From positions 24,399,989 to 24,461,988 of the forward strand of contig NC_092572.1 in assembly GCF_037975245.1 (NCBI RefSeq): a stretch of 62,000 nt of DNA, read 5' to 3'. The stretch comes from Apostichopus japonicus (lineage: Eukaryota > Echinodermata > Holothuroidea > Aspidochirotida > Stichopodidae). A program made the position numbers and the translations under genes. Below, piece by piece: positions 58,401 to 62,000 of the stretch. A model generated the notes under the pieces. The model was not told the origin of the DNA. It made no database searches and was given only the letters and a program-made list of their open reading frames with translations. How positions within the stretch are numbered: the first letter of the stretch is position 1; each line of letters starts with the position of its first letter.

Positions 58401-61400
58401 TATCACTGTAAGCCAGGACTTATGGTAGGTGAGTATCATAGTATCACTGTAAGTAAGGACTAATAGTAGGTGAGTATCATAGTATCACTGTAAGTAAGGA
58501 CTAATAGTAGGTGAGTATCATAGTATCACTGTAAGCCAGAACTAATAGTAGGTGAGTATCATAGTATCACTGTAAGCCAGGAATAATAGTAGGTGAGTAT
58601 CATAGTATCACTGGCAGCCAGAACTAATAGTATAAGTATCGTACATAGTATTATAGAGTATTATGTTTGACTCCTGTATACCTTTGAAAATAGAATTTTT
58701 TTTTTTTTCCATCCCGGTAGGTCAAGATACATCTCATGGTCTGATCTGGTCCTGGGTCAGCTGGCTGATGTCTTCTATATTTGGAGCTTTTTGGGTGCTA
58801 CCTGTCTTTCTCCTGAGCCGGTTAGTCAGCGCCCTCTGGTATCAGGTGAGTAGATAATACCTTGAAAGGTCATCGGTGTGTCTGTCCCAAAATATGCTAG
58901 AAATAATCAAATAATGGTCACTCATCTTCAAATAAAAACCAATTTAATTGCGGCTACTATTCGTCAACCTTGACGACAGAAGAAATCCCCTTCAGGGAAC
59001 TCAGGTAAAAAGAGATTTTGAACATTCACCAGCTTCTGATGTCAGTTTCAAATTACATTATGACAACCATAATGATTTTTATCAGAAAAAAATTATGGCA
59101 TGCTGTAAACCAAGAATATCTGAACTGAAAACTGAGGCCAACGGGGCAAACAATCCTAATCCTTAATGAGTCTTGTCATCTCTATAAACAGACTATAAAC
59201 TGTCCACATGAAGGATTTTTGGTTATCAATGACTTTTCAGAAGCAATTTTCTCTCATCACAAATGCACTGTCCTCGAAAAAACACATATTTTAGATCATC
59301 AATCGATTCTATGGCATTGTAATCAATGTGTAAAGTCAAGTTCCTTTGAGAATGAAATCTCCGCTTGCTTGATATTATTACACATAATGAAATACTGTGG
59401 ACATCTAGAAAAATTCTTCCCCACCCATCCAATCCTCATCATGCAGAGAAAGATGTTTTGGAAAGCTCACCCCAGAATTTGCTTCAACTTTTATAAAAAA
59501 TTATCTTCCCTTGCGACTGTCTGCCCCTCCAAATTTTACTGTCGGAGTGTTAATGGATCTGGAAGGCAGTCACTTAAAGATGCTAACCAGCTAACATTAT
59601 GTATGTGGGGAATACCAAATGGCTGATGTCAGGTGGCAGTATCCAATTTACAGTGTTAACTCATTCTGGACCATTTCAGATGGGAAAATTGTGGAGTTCT
59701 GATTAAATCCCCCCACCTTGAGCTTTCTTTGATCCGATCAGTAATCAAACCCACGACCTCGTGGAGTAACGTTTTTAACAAAAGCAAGTGCCCAACTTTT
59801 GGCAAAAGGTTGTGTAATTATTTACGCAACAATATTAGTACCAACAGAAAGGTCGTTTACGCTATCGAGACCGAAAATGAATGATAATGGAGAAAAGAAA
59901 ACCTTGTCTTGCTAACATTTGCGATAGTGACATAATCTGGGTAAGGTAGTCCATTAGTGACTTACGGAACCGTCAAGCGTAGAGTTGATTTACCGACTCA
60001 GTCCCTTAATTTGTGTATTTTTGTTCCGATCGCAGGATATAGCTGATGCTGCCTACAGAAAATCCAGAGGACGCCCTCAACTACCAAATCTCAGCAGACT
60101 GATCGCCGACTTGCTATTTAGTGTGTTAATGCAGGTGATATTCCTTCTGCAGGTAAGAGTCTAATCTTCATCAGAATTGTCTCTCTGTTTGTGTTTCCTC
60201 ATTAGTTATGAGTCTAAATGCATATCACAATAGGTCAAGATCATGATCGGAGAAGAGACGGCTTAGTTTAAACCATTCAAGGGCCGAACGAATAATGCAC
60301 TTGCGTCACCAATCGAGATGTTACTCCAAGAAGAAGAGAGTTGAACATGGCTCTGTGAAACAAGATTTGTAGCGTAAAAGCTCTTTTAATCGACTTGGGT
60401 GAATTTTTCAATCAAAGGTAATCTATGGATGGAAAAGTCCCCCCTTCCCCACCTGCCCCCCATTAGTATAAAACTGGGTCCGACATAAACCTAGATAATG
60501 TAATCATACCAATGTACTAGTGGGTAGCAAATGCCATCTTTGATCTATATCAGGGTATTGGAGTGTATAAACCTCTCCGCATTTAATGCTTCGGAAAACG
60601 TGAATGGGCAAGATTTAGACTTCCAGAATGTGTGTTCTCGAACCCCCCAAAATGGGTGCCAGGGTATCAGGGTGGTTTGCAAGTCAGGGATAACGGAAAA
60701 AGTTGAATGCTAAACAGCGTCACGGACAGAATCCATCGTTATTTCTTCTCATTAAGTATATAGCATTCTTCATTGATTATGAAACAGTTTTTGTTTTCAA
60801 TTATTTAGCAATATCTTTTTTGGATTCTCTTGAATATTTTCTGTCATTGTCTATCTGCCTCTGTCATCTCGTCCACCAGAGCATGCTGGTGAGCAAGATC
60901 CCGATATCTGGAGTCGGACAGATAATATCTCTATTACACGTCTGCCTCCTCTATAGCCTGTACGCCTTTGAATACAAGTGGTTCAATATGGGTAAGTCAT
61001 ATAATATAATAATAAATAAGTTCTTAATATATCGCCAAATACCAAAAGGCCTCTAGGCGCTTTACAAAACCTAAAACAAATAGAAACAAAAAGACAGAGA
61101 AATCAAAGGAATAAAAAGTCTAGAAAACACAAAAACGAAAATTAAACAGTATGTAAAATACAAACACAAAAATCTAAAAACACGAGAAGACTATAAAACA
61201 GACCAAAACCTATAAAAAAAATATAGTGTTCGGTTAGAACTGATGAAAGCAAGCCAATATACACTTGCTTTCATCTCTTTCCAAACCTTGACAAAAGTTT
61301 TCATTAACAGAAACTTGCATGTATGACCTGTAAATTATAGACTTCATTCAAAGTATTAATATGCCTCGGAATTGCACCATTTCATATCTAACATATATTT

Positions 61401-62000
61401 TATTACTTCTTATGTGGAGGACCTCTAGAAATGAAGCAGCAATTTCTTCAAAACTAACAAATGTTTAATATTTATTTAATTATTAATTATTTTTGTTCTG
61501 ATGGAATGTTATTGTAGTTTTTGCAATGACGGTTTCACATCACCGCTGTGTACTGTATGTCCTGTTTACCTTTTATATGACATCAAGTATTGTTTGGACG
61601 AGGCAGTTGCCATTCATCAGAGCTCCAAGCCCCCAAAAATAAAAATAAACAAATTAAATTAAAGAATAGAATGGAATGGAATAATATAAAAAAATACAAA
61701 ATAATATTAAAAAATGTAAAATAATATAAAACAATAACAAATAATATAATCCTGCAACATTTCTCAAATGATGTGAAATATATACATATATTTTTTTTAA
61801 TTCTCTGTTTATTTTTAATTTGGATTCACAGGTTGGGAAGTCCATCAGCGGGTCCGATACCTGGAGACTAATTGGCCGTACTTTGCTGGCTTTGGTCTTC
61901 CCCTAGCAGTACTTACTCATCTACCTTCGTCTTTCCTTGCGAGTGGGACAGTGTTTGCCGTCCTTTTTCCGCTGTTTATAATCAGCGGCAACGAAGCTAA
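55239..62000 (+). CDS. EI24: EI24 (PIG8/EPG-4) homologue, six exons, 3' end outside window
   Basis: Joined exons 55239-55426, 56829-56956, 58721-58845, 60036-60152, 60880-60991 and 61832-62000 give 279 complete codons, of roughly 340 in vertebrate EI24. All internal junctions are GT...AG and the frame holds throughout. Hallmarks: an N-terminal amphipathic stretch and basic/Glu-rich linker, [13 protein letters not shown] (71-83), [19 protein letters not shown] in exon 3, LIADLLFS in exon 4, [20 protein letters not shown] in exon 5, and [13 protein letters not shown] then [11 protein letters not shown] in exon 6, all collinear with human EI24. The hydrophobic blocks fit a multi-pass ER membrane protein. 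In animals the family (p53-induced in mammals, EPG-4 in C. elegans) is required for autophagic degradation and can bind Bcl-2. Intron 2 is almost entirely a donor-bearing array. Confidence 0.93.
55660..55905. repeat. Degenerate ~35-bp C-rich repeat in EI24 intron 1
   Basis: 'cactgttcacaattcagccctt' type units, cut short or mutated, recur about six times, for example near 55701, 55765, 55838 and 55875. Divergence is high. Dispersed-repeat copy 2 (56090-56250) and a SINE (56533 onward) lie further along this intron. Confidence 0.55.
56090..56250. repeat. Dispersed repeat, copy 2, in EI24 intron 1
   Basis: Partner of 52855-53040; the shared blocks are listed there. Same orientation in both. Confidence 0.65.
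56533..56730 (+). mobile_element. tRNA-derived SINE (family 3) in EI24 intron 1
   Basis: 56533-56606 has an A-box-like 'tagcctagttggttaggg', an anticodon-like stem (tttgc/gcaga) with a 7-base loop, and a perfect T arm (ccgggttcaaatcccgg). The acceptor stem has mismatches and the D stem is poor, so a working tRNA is unlikely. The unrelated sequence that follows (to about 56730) would be the SINE body. A decayed tRNA gene is the alternative. Confidence 0.6.
56829..56956 (+). CDS. EI24: EI24 exon 2, residues 63-105
   Basis: Enters at CTACTACAG|TGACC and leaves at AATAGTAG|GTGAGT. It encodes the conserved [12 protein letters not shown] and the first membrane segment. Its last 13 bases plus the donor are the seed of the 41-bp array that follows. 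Confidence 0.92.
56944..58640 (+). repeat. 41-bp minisatellite carrying the exon 2 donor, filling EI24 intron 2
   Basis: About 41 copies of a 41-bp unit containing 'ggactaatagtaggtgagt', which is the last 13 bases of exon 2 plus the donor GTGAGT, followed by 'atcatagtatcactgtaagc'. The first copy is the functional exon end itself. Most copies keep GTGAGT; a few read GTATGTGAGT, GTATATAAGT or GTGAATAT. Reading on past the first donor meets an in-frame TAA within the next unit, so any later donor would give a truncated product. The array is about 1.7 kb of a 1.76-kb intron, leaving only ~80 bp with the pyrimidine tract and the exon 3 acceptor. Confidence 0.95.
58721..58845 (+). CDS. EI24: EI24 exon 3, residues 106-147
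   Basis: Enters after a long T tract at CCGGTAG|GTCAAG and leaves at TATCAG|GTGAGT. It encodes [14 protein letters not shown] and [19 protein letters not shown], the second membrane region, closely matching the vertebrate protein. Confidence 0.93.
59672..59815 (-). mobile_element. Diverged tRNA-derived SINE (family 2-like) in EI24 intron 3
   Basis: 'catttcagatgggaaaat' followed by 'cc.cctt' and a tRNA-like 'gatc.gtaatcaaacccacgac' block are in the same order as in the family-2 copies at 15325 and 22030. The tRNA-like head is strongly mutated. Confidence 0.5.
60036..60152 (+). CDS. EI24: EI24 exon 4, residues 148-186
   Basis: Enters at GATCGCAG|GATATA and leaves at CTGCAG|GTAAGA. It encodes [20 protein letters not shown] and [19 protein letters not shown], a cytosolic loop followed by a membrane segment. 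Confidence 0.92.
60880..60991 (+). CDS. EI24: EI24 exon 5, residues 187-223
   Basis: Enters at TCCACCAG|AGCATG and leaves at AATATGG|GTAAGT. It encodes [20 protein letters not shown] then YKWFNMG, one of the best conserved family blocks. Confidence 0.93.
61045..61235. repeat. A-rich sequence, possible SINE 3' end, in EI24 intron 5
   Basis: 'ggcctctaggcgctttacaa' followed by a long A-rich tract resembles the 'aaggcgc.taacaa' 3' region of family-1 SINEs. Only this end is seen. A second AT-rich low-complexity tract lies at about 61635-61760. Confidence 0.35.
61832..62000 (+). CDS. EI24: EI24 exon 6, partial at window edge
   Basis: Enters at GATTCACAG|GTTGGG. It encodes [20 protein letters not shown] and [13 protein letters not shown] to [11 protein letters not shown], where the window ends inside a codon. 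No donor or stop is reached. Confidence 0.92.

Noticed and set aside
59219-59626. 135-codon open frame, the longest in the window, plus strand, in EI24 intron 3
   Set aside because: No recognisable motif, no splice or promoter context and composition like the surrounding intron. Kept only as a possible transposon remnant.

Overview
This is a gene-poor, intron-rich, AT-rich animal (metazoan) nuclear window. The longest stop-free stretch is only about 135 codons. Real coding sequence appears as short exons flanked by GT...AG splice sites, and most of the DNA is tandem repeats, tRNA-derived SINEs and short DNA transposons. The exons encode animal-type orthologues, and the G/C-run hAT-like MITEs and tRNA-SINEs are of a kind common in marine invertebrates. 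A deuterostome such as an echinoderm (perhaps a holothurian) or hemichordate is my best guess, but the sequence alone does not prove it.

Layout. 1-3.2 kb: no gene seen. 3.2-6.2 kb: a 32-bp minisatellite (about 85 copies) with a 640-bp higher-order period, fading into decayed copies. 6.2-18.6 kb: intergenic or intronic DNA with an AT microsatellite, a tRNA-derived SINE split by a 2.26-kb hAT-like transposon, two further SINEs and a weak candidate exon (12.7-12.9 kb, minus). 18.64-18.70 kb: a minus-strand exon encoding a signal peptide and ending in a consensus donor, so part of an unidentified secreted-protein gene. 19-38 kb: no recognisable gene, but many SINEs and MITEs, including three transposons nested inside one another (30.3-32.2 kb) and a SINE interrupted twice (37.0-38.2 kb).

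38.3-46.1 kb, minus strand: a complete five-exon, 223-residue class I SAM-dependent methyltransferase of the METTL27/WBSCR27 type. 46-55 kb: the spacer between two head-to-head genes, holding a 121-bp tandem repeat, nested hAT-like elements, a foldback element and a 1.36-kb element with a 9-bp target duplication. 55.2 kb to the window end, plus strand: six exons of an EI24/PIG8 (EPG-4) orthologue, an ER multi-pass membrane protein linked to autophagy and apoptosis. Its 3' end lies beyond the window.

Most striking observation: both identified genes contain an intronic tandem array whose repeat unit includes a real exon-intron junction. In EI24 intron 2 the 41-bp unit (about 41 copies) carries the last bases of exon 2 plus the GTGAGT donor, and the array makes up nearly the whole intron. 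In METTL27-like intron 2 the ~135-bp unit (23 copies) carries the acceptor AG plus the first bases of exon 3. Each real splice site therefore sits at the edge of an array of near-identical decoys. All counts and coordinates were made by eye from the sequence; no searches were run.
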